Shown: positions 15,612 through 24,060, counted from the stretch's first letter. The stretch: 64,000 nt of DNA from Ornithomonoglobus_A sp045532455 (GCA_045532455.1 JAZSFX010000010.1:116404-180403); one strand, 5' to 3'. Program-made: numbers and translations. Notes: a model not told the origin generated them from the letters alone.

Positions 15612-17513
15612 TTACTTTCTTTTCTTCCATACTGAGAACTTAAGCACTGTAAGAATTATAAGTGCAAACAGTACCAATGAGCCTATGTTTGAAACTATTG
15701 GTGAAATACCAAGCTTAGCACTTAGGTCTAATGCCTTGTCAACACCAAACACTGCAAGAAGTGCAAGCGCAATTCCTACCAAGCCCTCTCCTGCTATCAT
15801 ACCCGAACAGAACAGAATTCCGTCGTTTACTATTGCTTCTTTTTCTTCTTTTTTGCGGTTTAGCTTATCAAATGCAAGACGGATAAGTCCACCCACCATA
15901 ATACAAGCATTAAGCTGAACAGGAAGATATACACCTATTGCAAACGGAAGCACAGGAATACCAACAACTTCTACAAGCACTGCAATAAATACGCCTATAA
16001 ATACAAGTGCCCACGGAAGATTTCCGTCCATAACACCCTCTATAATAAGCTTCATCAAAGTTGCCTGAGGAGCTGCAAGCTCGTCTGTACCAAAGCCCCA
16101 TGCACTGTCGAGAAGATACAGTGTTCCGCCTATTGCCAAAGCCGCGGCAACAACACCCAAAATCTCGCCTATTTGTTGCTTCTTTGGTGTTGCACCCAAA
16201 AGATAGCCTGTCTTTAAGTCCTGAGATGTATCGCCTGCAATGGCTGATACTATACATATAACTGAACCTATGGCAATAGCACTGCACATACCCTCAATTC
16301 CGTTTGCGCCTGTAAGCTTTAAGATAAGTGTTGCTATTAAAAGTGTTGCAATAGCCATACCTGATACGGGGTTGTTTGAGCTGCCTACCAAGCCAACCAT
16401 ACGTGATGAAACTGTTGCAAAGAAGAAACCAAACACTACTATTATTACTGCACCCAAAAATGTTACCGGAATTGCAGGCACAAGCCATACAACAACTGTC
16501 AGAACTGCAATAGCCAAAAGCACAAACTTCATATTTATATCCTTAGAAGTTCTGTCATTTGCCTGTGCCTTTGAACCTGATATACTCTTCATTGCTCCGC
16601 CAAAGGTTTTTACTATGAGCGGCAATGATTTTATAAGACTTATAATACCGCCGGCTGCAAGAGCACCTGCACCTATATATCTTATATATGAACTCCATAT
16701 TGCACTTGCGCCGCCTGCTTGGTATATTTCATTTATAGGCACTGATTGAGGATAAAGTGTTGCCTCTGCACCAAAAAGAACTATCAGCGGAATAATAACA
16801 AGCCAGCTTAAAAGACCGCCTGCAAACATATATGATGCTATTCTTGCACCGCATATATAGCCAACACTCATTACTGCCGGATATATCTGTGTGCCTATCT
16901 GACCGGCAAAGCCCTTAACACTAAGCGAAACCTCGCCTGCAACAAGCTTTAGTCCGTCAATTATGAACTTAAAGAGCGCCGCAAAGCCCATTCCTGCAAA
17001 AACGGTAGAGGCATTTGAGCCACCCTCCTCGCCTGCTAAAAGAACCTCTGAACAGGCAGTGCCCTCAGGATACGGAAGTACGTTATGCTCTTTTACTATA
17101 AGTGCATTTCTCAGCGGAATCATAAAGAATACACCAAGCAAACCGCCTATTAATGCAATAAGTGTAATTTCTAGCATTTGGGGCTTATCGGTCTTTCCCT
17201 CTGCTGCCCACAGAAACAATGCCGGAAGTGTGAATATAGCACCCGCCGCCAACGATTCGCCGGCAGAGCCTATTGTCTGGACAATGTTACTCTCAAGAAT
17301 TGAGTTTTTACGCATAATAACACGTATTACGCCCATTGATATAACTGCTGCGGGAATTGACGCCGAAACAGTCATTCCCACTCGTAGTCCAAGGTATGCA
17401 TTAGCAGCACCGAATACCACCGCTAAAATTATACCCATAACTATTGAAGTTACCGTAATTTCCGGAGTTATTTTCTCTGCCGGAATATAGGGTTTAAATT
17501 CTTTGTTTTCCAT
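15612..17513 (-). CDS. OPT family oligopeptide transporter
   Basis: A 633-residue polytopic membrane protein of the OPT superfamily with about 14-16 hydrophobic segments. Family landmarks are the N-terminal GAANAYLGLRVGMTVSASIP, the conserved NVLPYPEGTACSEVLLAGEEGG, the SNNPVSGMAI stretch and the AGDTSQDLKTGYLLGATP motif. It probably imports small peptides or peptide-like metal chelates across the cytoplasmic membrane. It precedes the PqqD-like gene by 2 bases. Confidence 0.92.
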   Translation of the reverse strand: MENKEFKPYIPAEKITPEITVTSIVMGIILAVVFGAANAYLGLRVGMTVSASIPAAVISMGVIRVIMRKNSILESNIVQTIGSAGESLAAGAIFTLPALFLWAAEGKTDKPQMLEITLIALIGGLLGVFFMIPLRNALIVKEHNVLPYPEGTACSEVLLAGEEGGSNASTVFAGMGFAALFKFIIDGLKLVAGEVSLSVKGFAGQIGTQIYPAVMSVGYICGARIASYMFAGGLLSWLVIIPLIVLFGAEATLYPQSVPINEIYQAGGASAIWSSYIRYIGAGALAAGGIISLIKSLPLIVKTFGGAMKSISGSKAQANDRTSKDINMKFVLLAIAVLTVVVWLVPAIPVTFLGAVIIVVFGFFFATVSSRMVGLVGSSNNPVSGMAIATLLIATLILKLTGANGIEGMCSAIAIGSVICIVSAIAGDTSQDLKTGYLLGATPKKQQIGEILGVVAAALAIGGTLYLLDSAWGFGTDELAAPQATLMKLIIEGVMDGNLPWALVFIGVFIAVLVEVVGIPVLPFAIGVYLPVQLNACIMVGGLIRLAFDKLNRKKEEKEAIVNDGILFCSGMIAGEGLVGIALALLAVFGVDKALDLSAKLGISPIVSNIGSLVLFALIILTVLKFSVWKKRK

Positions 17514-17587
17514 TTTTATCTCCTTTGTTTTTTATTAATTCTTAGCATATGTTATTGTATCATAAAATCCCAAAAAGCGCAAGAGGA

Positions 17588-19030
17588 TTATATTAGCTTT
17601 TTAAGTGTTTGACACAACACCTCAAAAATTCTTTTTGTTGAAGATATGCTAAGCTTTTCTTCTGCGGTGTGCACCCCCGACATATCCGGACCTATGGCTA
17701 TACAATCCAGATTTTCTATTGATGCCGAAAAAACTGCACATTCAAGACCTGCATGTATTGCCTCTATGCTCGGTTTTTTACCGAATTTTTCTTCGTACGC
17801 TTTTACGTATACCTCTCTTAACTCAGATTTTTCATTATACTCCCATGGCTCATATCTGCCCGAAATTTCAACCTCGCAGTTATTGTACTCTGCAAAGGTC
17901 TGCATTTTTTGCTCCAGAAAGTCGAGCGCACTCTTTTTGTTGCTTCTTAGTGCATACTGCATTAAAATCTCGTTTTGACCCGTCTCTAAAACGCCTAAGT
18001 TGAGCGAGGTTTCCACAAGACCCTCTATTGCTTTGCTCATGCTTTCTATTCCGTTTGGTGTGATTATGAGCATATATATGATTTTATCGGTTACGCTTTT
18101 TTCTAAGACTTCAAACTCACCTTGTCCGTCATTTGAAAAATCCAAAGCACAATTTGGCTCTGCATCTGAAATTTCTTCTTTTACAACTTCAAAATATTTT
18201 GTTAGCTCCTTTTCGAAGTCATCAACATCTTCGACCAAAAGCTGTGCCTCACACTCAAAAGGAATAGCGTTGCGCTTTGTTCCGCCATTTATTAATATTA
18301 TATCAAGTGCTTGCGTTTTATTTAGATAATCAAGAATTCTGCCCATCAGGACATTTGCATTTATTCTTCCCTTATCTATTTCAACCCCCGAATGACCGCC
18401 CTGAAGTCCTTTTAATTTTATTGTAACTTTCGTGCCCGCTTTTGTGGTTTTTGTAAATGGAATTGCAATTTTTACGTCGTTTCCGCCTGCGCACGATACC
18501 GTAAGGGCATATTCTTCCTCTGCATCAATGTTTATCATCCTTTTACCTCTCAGTATTGATGTATCAAGCAATGATGCACCAACCATTCCGATTTCCTCGT
18601 CGGTTGTGAATACTGCCTCAAGTGGCGGATGCTCCAATTCCTCATCGGCAAGGATAGCCATAATCATTGCCACCGCAATACCGTTATCCGCACCCAAAGT
18701 TGTACCGTTTGCTCTTATAAAATCACCGTCAACGAATATATCAATACCGTCTTTTTCAAAATCTATCGGTGAACTTTCACTTTTTTGGCATACCATATCC
18801 ATATGCCCCTGCAAAATTACCGCTTGGGAGTTTTCGTATCCCTCGGTTGCGTTTTTAAAAATCACAACGTTGTTTGCGCTATCTTTTATATATTTTAAGT
18901 TATGTTTCTTTGCAAAATTAACACAATATGCTGATATTTCCTCCATATTTCCCGAGCCTCTTGGGATCCCAGAAATTTCTTCGAAATATTTAAAAACCTT
19001 TATGGGCTCAATATCTGATAATTTCTGCAT
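17588..19030 (-). CDS. pepD: cytosol nonspecific dipeptidase / aminoacyl-histidine dipeptidase, M20 family
   Basis: A 480-residue zinc peptidase cleaving dipeptides. The metal site is spread over VILQGHMDMVCQ, TLGADNGIAVAM and TTDEEIGMVGAS (catalytic glutamate), all in the first 190 residues. A dimerisation domain inserted with GGHSGVEIDKGRINAN and the C-terminal LECAVF and SGVHTAEEKL segments complete the family pattern. The start at 19030 (MQKLSDIEPIK) is chosen because GGAGGAGAG lies just upstream; 27 earlier in-frame codons lack a ribosome binding site. A dipeptidase beside an OPT transporter fits uptake and use of peptides. Confidence 0.92.
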   Translation of the reverse strand: MQKLSDIEPIKVFKYFEEISGIPRGSGNMEEISAYCVNFAKKHNLKYIKDSANNVVIFKNATEGYENSQAVILQGHMDMVCQKSESSPIDFEKDGIDIFVDGDFIRANGTTLGADNGIAVAMIMAILADEELEHPPLEAVFTTDEEIGMVGASLLDTSILRGKRMINIDAEEEYALTVSCAGGNDVKIAIPFTKTTKAGTKVTIKLKGLQGGHSGVEIDKGRINANVLMGRILDYLNKTQALDIILINGGTKRNAIPFECEAQLLVEDVDDFEKELTKYFEVVKEEISDAEPNCALDFSNDGQGEFEVLEKSVTDKIIYMLIITPNGIESMSKAIEGLVETSLNLGVLETGQNEILMQYALRSNKKSALDFLEQKMQTFAEYNNCEVEISGRYEPWEYNEKSELREVYVKAYEEKFGKKPSIEAIHAGLECAVFSASIENLDCIAIGPDMSGVHTAEEKLSISSTKRIFEVLCQTLKKLI

Positions 19031-19082
19031 TATAATCTCTCCTCCGTTTTTTCTAAAACAAGTGTTAAACTTTTTTACCCTT

Positions 19083-19111
19083 ATTATACATTTACCGTTG
19101 CTAAATGTCAA
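19083..19111 (-). promoter_or_regulatory. promoter of pepD
   Basis: Consensus TTGACA, 17 bases, TATAAT on the minus strand, about 50 bases before the start at 19030. Confidence 0.8.
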
Positions 19112-19218
19112 GAATTGTGTTGATATTTACAAAAAAACAATCTCTTTAAAGGGGTCGGTGCGGTTTTCAAAATACGTGAGGAGATATATACGTTGGTTTT
19201 TAATATGATGTAAAAATA

Positions 19219-19260
19219 GAGGGTAGTCTGTATTAATAATTTATACAGATTACCCTCTTT
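19219..19260. terminator. hairpin terminator, family D copy 1
   Basis: GAGGGTAGTCTGTAT pairs with ATACAGATTACCCTC with one mismatch, followed by TTT. Its arms closely match the hairpin at 23950-24010 at the other end of the accessory block. It can end the minus-strand regulator gene at 19271. Confidence 0.7.
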
Positions 19261-19270
19261 GTATTGCATT

Positions 19271-20758
19271 TTAAAATTTTTTCCTGTTCGGGAAGAATTT
19301 TTTCTTTTGCCTTTTTTCCATAATCATAGCATAGTTTCGTGCCGGATTATAAATCGAATACGAACCTCCCTGCTTATAAGACAACCCCATAGAATAAATC
19401 ATCTCAGAAATTTCTTCTGCTGAGCGCCTGTCTAAATTCCATATCTCCTGAATTTCTTCTTCTGTACGCTCGATTATATTTGAAACAGTATTAATTCCTA
19501 CACGCTTAAGACAACTATAAGAACGATTACTTAAATTCAAATCCTCCAATTTCGTATTCAACAATATTTGTGAATTTGTTTGGATAACAAACTTAGGATA
19601 TGTCTTGTTTATGTAATGTATTGCCTCGGATAATTTCAGGTTCTCTTTTTTCAGGTTATTCATCAGATTATTAACAGAATAGTTATTTTCTATCAACCAT
19701 TCCGTCAGCTCCTCAGATATAACGTCTATATAGTTTTCTGTTAGATAGATATTTTTTATCTTACTGCTTTTAAAAATCAATTTCTTTTGGCAGAGTATTT
19801 TATCAATATCTCCTTTTTCCTCATCAGTGTAGACATCTCTCCATTTTGGCGCAAACACCATATAATCAAGCAGCTGAGTGTAAGTGCTTTTTCCTTCTTT
19901 ATACAGATTAAGCAACACACCTATTGTTAACCCGCTTATTTTTTCATCATATGTTGATTGATTTTTGATTGTCTGACACAATTCTTTTGCTAATGTTTTA
20001 TAATCCGACAGGTCATCCTTGAATTTATATCCCATTTCTTTTATTGTGCTTTTCATTTCAAAAAATTCCACGTCATTATCAAAACACTCCAAAATCACAT
20101 TCGGGGATGTGTAAAGCAAGTGCTCTAACGTAAATATATTTAATCCCTTGATTTTTTTAACATACTGTGCCAACTGGGGATAGTCTTCGATTTTTTTGTT
20201 CAATTCCGCCTGAACATCTTCGGGCATTCTATGTAAGCATTTTTCTTTATAGATAATTGAGAAATCAACACCCACCTCTGTTTCCGCATGGAATTCATTC
20301 TCAACTTTTGATTCCAGAACGTCCGATAACAACCTGGAATAAAAATTGTCGCCAAAACTAAACGCGGTGAAAACATGTTTTTGGAGTATCTTACTTCTTG
20401 ATAGGTTCTTTAGTTTTTGGATTGCTTCCGTTTCGATTTCCTTGACAGTTTCCAAATCAACATAAAGCTTTTGTGCTGCCTCTTCATTAGTACAACCACT
20501 TTCATAATATCCGTATTTGAGTTTGATGAACTTTACTTCGATAGGAGAGAGCGTATTAATCACATCCTCAACATCATGTTTCATACAAGAGCTCGTATTT
20601 CCGTAACATTTTTTGTAGAATTCACATTTATTTACACAATACGAAACAGGGGTTATTGTGCCCCATCCTGTAGTTTTTTCTGTAACATCTTTCTTTTTGA
20701 TATCATTAGAAATATTTAAAACATCATTTTCTGGATTTTTGTTGTTAGTTTTGTTCAT
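19271..20758 (-). CDS. Cys-cluster, sigma region 4-like and RNA polymerase alpha-CTD-like fusion protein
   Basis: A 495-residue protein with an unusual mix of transcription-related parts. Residues 41-58 carry four cysteines spaced C-x3-C-x5-C-x6-C. Residues 68-121 look like sigma-70 region 4: LSPIEVKFIKLKYG, then a helix-turn-helix with NEEAAQKLYVDLETVKEIE. Residues 402-462 match the RNA polymerase alpha C-terminal domain: LEDLNLSNRSYSCLKRVGIN, TVSNIIERTEEEIQEI and NLDRRSAEEISE. Residues 198-250 look like a second, weaker copy of that helix-hairpin-helix unit (GLNIFTLEHLLYTSP). The C-terminus is basic. It is monocistronic, with a strong promoter and a 165-base leader. I infer a DNA-binding regulator that contacts or competes with RNA polymerase. 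No named family is recognised. Confidence 0.75.
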   Translation of the reverse strand: MNKTNNKNPENDVLNISNDIKKKDVTEKTTGWGTITPVSYCVNKCEFYKKCYGNTSSCMKHDVEDVINTLSPIEVKFIKLKYGYYESGCTNEEAAQKLYVDLETVKEIETEAIQKLKNLSRSKILQKHVFTAFSFGDNFYSRLLSDVLESKVENEFHAETEVGVDFSIIYKEKCLHRMPEDVQAELNKKIEDYPQLAQYVKKIKGLNIFTLEHLLYTSPNVILECFDNDVEFFEMKSTIKEMGYKFKDDLSDYKTLAKELCQTIKNQSTYDEKISGLTIGVLLNLYKEGKSTYTQLLDYMVFAPKWRDVYTDEEKGDIDKILCQKKLIFKSSKIKNIYLTENYIDVISEELTEWLIENNYSVNNLMNNLKKENLKLSEAIHYINKTYPKFVIQTNSQILLNTKLEDLNLSNRSYSCLKRVGINTVSNIIERTEEEIQEIWNLDRRSAEEISEMIYSMGLSYKQGGSYSIYNPARNYAMIMEKRQKKKFFPNRKKF

Positions 20759-20840
20759 CTGTTATTCCCCTAAAAAGTCCCATGTTGTCCAATAATGATT
20801 CTTTGTATAAATCATTTGTTGTTACCTGCGTTTATACCAT

Positions 20841-20872
20841 ATAACTTATAGAAATTTTTTTGTATAAGTTAT
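20841..20872. promoter_or_regulatory. perfect inverted repeat in the leader of the regulator gene
   Basis: ATAACTTATA and TATAAGTTAT form a perfect 10-base-pair palindrome 12 bases apart. It lies between promoter and start codon of the sigma/alpha-CTD-like gene, where it could be an operator (possibly autoregulatory) or an RNA hairpin. Similar TGTATAA half-sites occur near 20804 and 20862. Confidence 0.5.
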
Positions 20873-20922
20873 TAAAACAACAATTACTCAATTCATCGTC
20901 TTTTGATCTTCCTTTTATTTAA

Positions 20923-20951
20923 ATTTTACCATAAATCAAAGAAAATGTCAA
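20923..20951 (-). promoter_or_regulatory. promoter of the sigma/alpha-CTD-like gene
   Basis: TTGACA, 17 bases, TAAAAT on the minus strand, 165 bases upstream of the start codon at 20758. Confidence 0.75.
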
Positions 20952-20986
20952 TACCTCGTAAGATAACCTATCCTTAAATAAGACAA

Positions 20987-21018
20987 TAAAAAAACTCCGT
21001 TTTCTCATAAAAGGAGTT
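20987..21018 (-). terminator. terminator 2 of the 21.0-21.4 kb transcript
   Basis: CAACTCC and GGAGTT arms around TTTTATGAGAAAAC, followed by seven Ts on the minus strand, 36 bases before the next promoter. Confidence 0.8.
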
Positions 21019-21398
21019 GAATGTTATTTTCACACAAAAACGAGATGACCCTTGAGTGCTCTTTACCGCAATCAAGGGTCATCTCTGTTCGTTCTTATTA
21101 TCTAGCGTCATTTAGTCAACCTCACTTTCTACTGTCTGCCTTTTGCTCACCTTCTCTTTTACCAAGCTCTTATTCTTTTCTTCTTCTCTAAGGAGATTTT
21201 CCTTGTTGGACTTTGCTGTTGCAAAAGACGAATTTTGTTTTTTGACTTACTAAGTTAAAGATATTCTCTCTCAGGGTCTGGTTTAATATATATATGTAAA
21301 GCGTAACACCGCCGTGGAGGATTTTATTGCCCTTATTTAACATCTTTAATTTTTAAGTCGGAGTTTAAATTTTCATTGGAGTGTACCTTCCTTTCCTC
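20990..21398 (-). ncRNA. predicted non-coding or leader RNA of about 400 nt with tandem terminators
   Basis: Bounded by a promoter at 21405-21433 and two consecutive minus-strand terminator hairpins, at 21036-21084 (perfect 13-bp stem AGATGACCCTTGA/TCAAGGGTCATCT) and 20987-21018 (AACTCC/GGAGTT plus T-run). Only short frames exist: a 51-codon frame starting MLNKGNKILHGGV without a good ribosome binding site, and a charged 43-codon frame ending SKRQTVESEVD without a start. The next minus-strand gene is the sigma/alpha-CTD-like regulator, so this could also be an attenuating leader. I do not recognise an Rfam family. Confidence 0.45.
21036..21084 (-). terminator. terminator 1 of the 21.0-21.4 kb transcript
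   Basis: A perfect 13-base-pair stem with a 16-base loop, followed by GTTTTT on the minus strand. Confidence 0.8.
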
Positions 21399-21404
21399 AT
21401 CTAT

Positions 21405-21433
21405 AGTATACTATATTTCAAGGGGTTTTTCAA
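21405..21433 (-). promoter_or_regulatory. promoter of the 21.0-21.4 kb transcript
   Basis: TTGAAA, 17 bases, TATACT on the minus strand. No ORF with a ribosome binding site follows within 100 bases. Confidence 0.6.
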
Positions 21434-21507
21434 TTGGCAAAATGTTAGAATAATGGCGGTTTTGCTTGTGCAAAGAGGAGATTTTTTATCTTAAATAAAA
21501 ATTTTTG

Positions 21508-21537
21508 TTTACAAACACTACTAAAGTGTGATATAAT
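21508..21537 (+). promoter_or_regulatory. promoter of a predicted small RNA
   Basis: TTTACA, 18 bases, TATAAT on the plus strand. Confidence 0.55.
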
Positions 21538-21543
21538 AAATAC

Positions 21544-21674
21544 ATTAGGGGTTCAAAAGTGAAAATCACTTTTGCTTATGATGTATTTATTGTATCGGTG
21601 TGAAGCAAACCGGTTGCGGTTTGCACTTATGATATAATAATTTTGTTGGGGCGATTTTTTCGCCCCGTTTTTTT
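21544..21674 (+). ncRNA. predicted structured small RNA of about 130 nt
   Basis: Runs from the promoter at 21508-21537 to a strong terminator at 21647-21674. Two tandem hairpins are visible, CAAAAGTG/CACTTTTG and GCAAACCG/CGGTTTGC. Each is followed by nearly the same bases (CTTATGATGTATT and CTTATGATATAAT). AAATACAT at 21538-21545 can pair with ATGTATTT at 21581-21588 and close the first unit. No ORF with a ribosome binding site is present. Confidence 0.5.
21647..21674 (+). terminator. terminator of the predicted small RNA
   Basis: GGGGCGA and TCGCCCC around a T-loop, followed by GTTTTTTT. Confidence 0.88.
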
Positions 21675-21729
21675 ATAATCAAACGCGAACGATATCAATA
21701 TCCGCAATGCTTTATGTTAATATTTGCAC

Positions 21730-21757
21730 TTGATTTTTACACTGTTTTTGATATAAT
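21730..21757 (+). promoter_or_regulatory. promoter of the DUF4838 gene
   Basis: TTGATT, 16 bases, TATAAT, about 100 bases before the start codon at 21860. Confidence 0.55.
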
Positions 21758-21859
21758 ATGATTAATATGTGCATTGGTAGGTTTATTCACCTATGTGTGC
21801 AGTAAACAAGTTAAACAGGGCATATCGCCTTTTTAATACTTTGAAAGGAACTGATTGTT

Positions 21860-23884
21860 ATGATTGCAAATATTGTACTTAATTACGAAAACACTACAGA
21901 GCATTTATATTTGTGGGCAAACGAAGAAAAGAAGATTGATTTTAGGAAAAATTTATTTGAAGCAAAAAGATGTACCATATCATTTGCGGCAACAGAAATA
22001 ATAGCCTACTTAAAAAAGCTTGGCATTACTACAACCTTCGGAAATACTGCAAAGGAAGACAGTTTTAACATTTACATAGATGCACTTGACGAAGATTTTG
22101 AAATCAGCGAATTTACATTAACACCCACAGATGACGGAATAAAAATTTCAGGAAAGAGCCGTACAGGTGCACTGTATGGGGCATATGAGTTTTTAAGACT
22201 TCAGGGCATAAGATGGCCAAGCATTGAGGTTGAAGTTGTACCCGAAGAAAAGCCACAAGCGCTTAATAACATAGAAAAGGAAAAATCTTTTGGTGCTTCT
22301 ATGCCTTTAGGTCGCGGCTTTATGTTTGAGGGCGCACACAAGGAATCCACAAAGCTATGGCTATGGATGGCAAGAAACAGAATGAACCTCTCCGTTTACC
22401 GTCCCTATACAGGAAAATTTCAGAAAAAGCTTGGTATGGTGTTTGATAACGGGGGACACATATTTGAGGCAATGCTTGACCCCGACAACAAAACCCAAAG
22501 CGGAAAAACCTTCTGGGAGGAGCACCGCGACTGGTACGGAACGGATAATGATGAAGAGGTTACAAAAGAAAATGCTCTTATGCTTCAATTCTGTATGACT
22601 AATTCGGGAGTTTTAGACTATCTTGCAGACAAGCTTATAGAACGCACAAACAACGAATGGTACGAGTGCGACAGAATTCAGTTTGCAACCTTTGATACCT
22701 GGGGAAAATCGTGTATGTGCAAAAACTGCTCAACATTGGGTAATGGCACAGACAGAGCATTGCACCTTGTTTCCGAAATAAGAAAGCGCTTTGATAAGGC
22801 ATTAAAAGAGGGACGTGTAGACCACAAAATCCGATTTGTTCTTACCTCGTATGAGGGTACTGATACAATCGACCCGCCATTAAACCCCGTTCCCGAAAAT
22901 GTAAAAGAATCGGGAGATGCAATAATCTTCTGGTCTATAATGCGTTGCTACAAGCATAATTTTGATGATAAAGACTGCTCTTATAACACCTTCTACTATG
23001 AACGTCTTAAAAACTGGCATGACGTTGGGATTATAGCAGGTGAATACTACAACGTATCAAAGATGGAGGATATGCCTCTTGTATTCACCAAATCTATGAT
23101 TTCTGATATAAGAAAATACCACGAGCTTGGTGTAAAGGGTATGACATATCTTCACGTTCCTATGATAAACTGGAGTGTGCGCGCGCTAACACAAAGCATT
23201 TATGCGCAACTCCAATGGGATATAAATACGGATATGGACGCATTTGTGGAGCAGTATTTTATGGATATGTACAAAGACTATGCCGAACCAATGAAAAAGG
23301 CATATGAACTTATTGAAGATGCAACATACTATATTCAAAGCTGGCGCGCATGGGGCGAAAGAAGCATTTTAACTCAGCTTATGAGATGGGACGGAAGAAA
23401 GCCGAAGAGTCTGATTAAAAAAGACGACCACTTAGACCCCGATGCAGTAAAGTTAGGCTACGATGCCTGCAATAAGCTTCAAAAGGCTTATGAGATTGCA
23501 TTGGAATGTTGGGTAAAAGAGGTAGAAAACACCAAAATCCCGACCGAGTTCAAAACCGCTCTTAATCCGATGATGGTACGTAATGCATTGGATTCTAAGA
23601 CAATAGGTGTTTTAGAAGAAGATGTTTCTGCTCTGAGATACGGTATGAATATGATGAATATAATCACCATGTTTACCGAGTATCATGACGATTTGTATAA
23701 CGGAAAAGACACCGATAAGCTATGGACAAAAATTGACGCTCTTGCAACAGAAATGATGCACTATTATGTTCCCGTACAGTACGTAAACTCCGAAACACAC
23801 GTAGAAATGATGGTTAATAATTCCTTAAAGCGTTCACAACTCAATGCGCTCTATTACAGATGTAAAGCATTAAGAAAGAAATAA
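21860..23884 (+). CDS. DUF4838 / alpha-glucuronidase-like glycosidase
   Basis: A 674-residue protein with no signal peptide. Residues 85-130 hold an N-terminal domain of the GH67/GH84-associated type (TPTDDGIKISGKSRTGALYG, then AYEFLRLQGIRWPS). The middle, residues 170-480, matches the TIM-barrel-like DUF4838 region, including a cysteine motif CMCKNCSTLGNG and the FVLTSYEGTD, IIFWSIMRCYKHN and EYYNVSKMEDMP segments. Proteins of this type are found in polysaccharide-utilising gut bacteria and are thought to be glycosidases, but the substrate is unknown. Start supported by GAAAGGAAC upstream. It is a single gene bounded by terminators, without a linked transporter. Confidence 0.72.
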   Translation: MIANIVLNYENTTEHLYLWANEEKKIDFRKNLFEAKRCTISFAATEIIAYLKKLGITTTFGNTAKEDSFNIYIDALDEDFEISEFTLTPTDDGIKISGKSRTGALYGAYEFLRLQGIRWPSIEVEVVPEEKPQALNNIEKEKSFGASMPLGRGFMFEGAHKESTKLWLWMARNRMNLSVYRPYTGKFQKKLGMVFDNGGHIFEAMLDPDNKTQSGKTFWEEHRDWYGTDNDEEVTKENALMLQFCMTNSGVLDYLADKLIERTNNEWYECDRIQFATFDTWGKSCMCKNCSTLGNGTDRALHLVSEIRKRFDKALKEGRVDHKIRFVLTSYEGTDTIDPPLNPVPENVKESGDAIIFWSIMRCYKHNFDDKDCSYNTFYYERLKNWHDVGIIAGEYYNVSKMEDMPLVFTKSMISDIRKYHELGVKGMTYLHVPMINWSVRALTQSIYAQLQWDINTDMDAFVEQYFMDMYKDYAEPMKKAYELIEDATYYIQSWRAWGERSILTQLMRWDGRKPKSLIKKDDHLDPDAVKLGYDACNKLQKAYEIALECWVKEVENTKIPTEFKTALNPMMVRNALDSKTIGVLEEDVSALRYGMNMMNIITMFTEYHDDLYNGKDTDKLWTKIDALATEMMHYYVPVQYVNSETHVEMMVNNSLKRSQLNALYYRCKALRKK

Positions 23885-23912
23885 GCGGTTCGTCGTAAAC
23901 GCCGAACCCTAC
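23885..23912 (+). repeat. short palindromic repeat, family C copy 2
   Basis: Identical over 28 bases to the copy at 3174-3201, starting right at the DUF4838 stop codon. Confidence 0.8.
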
Positions 23913-23949
23913 AAAGCAAAAGAAATACATTATTGCATTTAGAAAAACA

Positions 23950-24010
23950 GAGAGGGCAGTTTGTATAAATTCGTTATTACGAGTTTCAAATTTATACAGA
24001 GTGCCCTCTC
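23950..24010. repeat. hairpin, family D copy 2
   Basis: GAGAGGGCA-TTTGTATAAATT pairs with AATTTATACAGA-TGCCCTCTC. The arms resemble those of the terminator at 19219-19260, with a longer loop. Confidence 0.65.
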
Positions 24011-24022
24011 TTCTATTCGTTC

Positions 24023-24060
24023 AAAAAAAGTGGTGTTGCATAAGCAACACCACTTTTTTA
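24023..24060. terminator. bidirectional terminator between DUF4838 and nfnB
   Basis: AAGTGGTGTTGC and GCAACACCACTT around ATAA, with A-run and T-run flanks. Confidence 0.92.

Noticed and set aside
21200..21360. Short minus-strand frames in the 21 kb gap that together resemble fragments of one protein
   Set aside because: They lie in different frames, lack starts with ribosome sites and show no recognisable domain. A broken gene cannot be excluded, but the evidence is too thin to annotate one.
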